From: Clostridiales bacterium
Lineage (GTDB): Bacteria > Bacillota > Clostridia > Caldicoprobacterales > DTU083
Length of the DNA stretch: 5,223 bases
NCBI GenBank assembly: GCA_012512335.1
Contig: JAAZEK010000135.1
Span: forward strand, 1-5,223
Direction of reading: 5' to 3'
In this document: one piece after another, positions 4,988-5,223 of the stretch
How positions within the stretch are numbered: the stretch's first letter is position 1
Layout: every line of letters starts with the position of its first letter
The notes under the pieces: model-generated
Told to the model about the DNA's origin: nothing
What the model saw: only the letters and a program-made list of their open reading frames with translations
Databases searched by the model: none
Translations under genes and position numbers: made by a program

Positions 4988-5014
4988 CTATGTGATGATG
5001 TATTTGACGCTTAC
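4988..5014 (-). repeat. IS66 terminal inverted repeat, tnpA-proximal end
   Basis: Read on the minus strand, GTAAGCGTCAAATAC (5014-5000) and CACATAG (4994-4988) match the opposite end, with five mismatched bases (ATCAT) between. This sets the boundary at 5014. Confidence 0.93.
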
Positions 5015-5152
5015 CGATATTGTCTTTCAGATGTGGGAATATATCAATCAGTTTTACCTGTTTTTGCAGATGCAACCAAAAAGCCAATTAATATTTATCG
5101 TTTTATTGTTATACTCATTTTGCTTATAACAATTAAGCTTTATCCTTTTTAA
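5015..5152 (+). pseudogene. Possible 3' remnant of a gene cut by the IS66 element
   Basis: The plus strand reads RYCLSDVGIYQSVLPVF, then ADATKKPINIYRF and a hydrophobic tail FIVILILLITIKLYPF before TAA at 5150-5152. The 45 residues look like a soluble stretch ending in one membrane helix. The frame has no ATG and stays open leftward through the IS end to 4895, so the present reading starts inside the element. If this was a real gene, its 5' part should lie left of 2188, but no matching plus-strand frame is there. The family is not recognised. The T-rich tail could also give a hydrophobic frame by chance. Confidence 0.3.
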
Positions 5153-5223
5153 TATTCATAGAAATCATTAAAGACATCACATTTAGTATAACAACAAATG
5201 CAAGTAAAATAACGGGAGATAAG
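5133..5223 (-). CDS. C-terminal 29 residues of a membrane protein, cut by the window edge
   Basis: The minus strand enters at 5223 and reads LSPVILLAFVVILNVMSLMI, then SMNIKKDKA and TAA at 5135-5133. A membrane helix followed by a short lysine-rich cytoplasmic tail is a common ending for transporter permeases and other integral membrane proteins, but 29 residues cannot identify it. It would converge with the plus-strand frame ending at 5152, overlapping by 20 bases, so probably only one of the two is real; this one has the more typical protein end. Confidence 0.4.
   Translation of the reverse strand, partial: LSPVILLAFVVILNVMSLMISMNIKKDKA

Larger units (their letters stand above)
2188..5014 (-). 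mobile_element. IS66-family insertion sequence, complete, with tnpA-tnpB-tnpC and a fourth small gene
   Basis: The 2827-bp element is bounded by 27-bp imperfect inverted repeats beginning GTAAGCGTC, the GTAA end being usual in this family. It carries the three-gene set of the tnpABC type of IS66 rather than the tnpC-only ISBst12 type, all intact and reading away from the 5014 end. A fourth small open frame lies between tnpC and the 2188 end. The length is close to the usual 2.5-2.7 kb plus that extra gene. IS66 elements normally produce an 8-bp target duplication, but the flanks here are TTTTAAGT (2180-2187) and CGATATTG (5015-5022), which do not match. The genes look functional, so the copy may still move. 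I cannot assign an ISfinder name without a search. Confidence 0.93.

Overview
The window is AT-rich, and every confidently called gene lies on the minus strand. GGAGG-type ribosome sites, close gene packing and a four-gene IS66 element suggest a low-GC Firmicute, most likely a clostridial or Lachnospiraceae-like bacterium. The organism assignment is inferred from style and gene content; no species marker is present. This is accessory DNA: a toxin-antitoxin module, a membrane signalling enzyme and an insertion sequence.

Layout, left to right. Positions 1-728 hold a Fic-type toxin-antitoxin pair. An upstream 174-residue protein (204-728) ends in a segment resembling the inhibitory helix of VbhA/FicA antitoxins. 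One base after its stop comes the start of a Fic-domain protein, cut by the window edge after 67 residues. A well-formed promoter (TTGATA, 17 bp, TATAAT with an extended TG) and an 8-bp inverted repeat lie just upstream. Positions 729-960 hold that promoter and a 29-codon open frame that may be a gene remnant. Positions 961-2034 encode a seven-helix membrane protein with a C-terminal GGDEF domain, a probable diguanylate cyclase with no product-inhibition site.

Positions 2188-5014 are a complete-looking IS66-family element of 2827 bp with 27-bp terminal inverted repeats (22 of 27 matching, the outer 15 perfect). In transcription order it carries tnpA, tnpB (start overlapping the tnpA stop), tnpC (the DDE transposase, all catalytic residues present) and a small fourth gene overlapping the tnpC end. 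Three control-like features stand out: two tandem 18-bp palindromic repeats before tnpA, a 14-bp palindrome plus a near-consensus promoter before tnpC placed so that tnpC mRNA could be leaderless, and a fourth gene whose good ribosome site faces an ATA codon. The eight bases flanking the two ends do not match, so the usual target duplication is absent.

Positions 5015-5223 hold the 3' end of an open frame that runs in from the element (plus strand, to 5152) and, converging on it, the last 29 residues of a minus-strand frame ending in a membrane helix. Neither is identified.

No wholly new system is evident. The strongest candidates for something under-described are the fused Fic antitoxin and the fourth IS66 gene with its start-codon problem.
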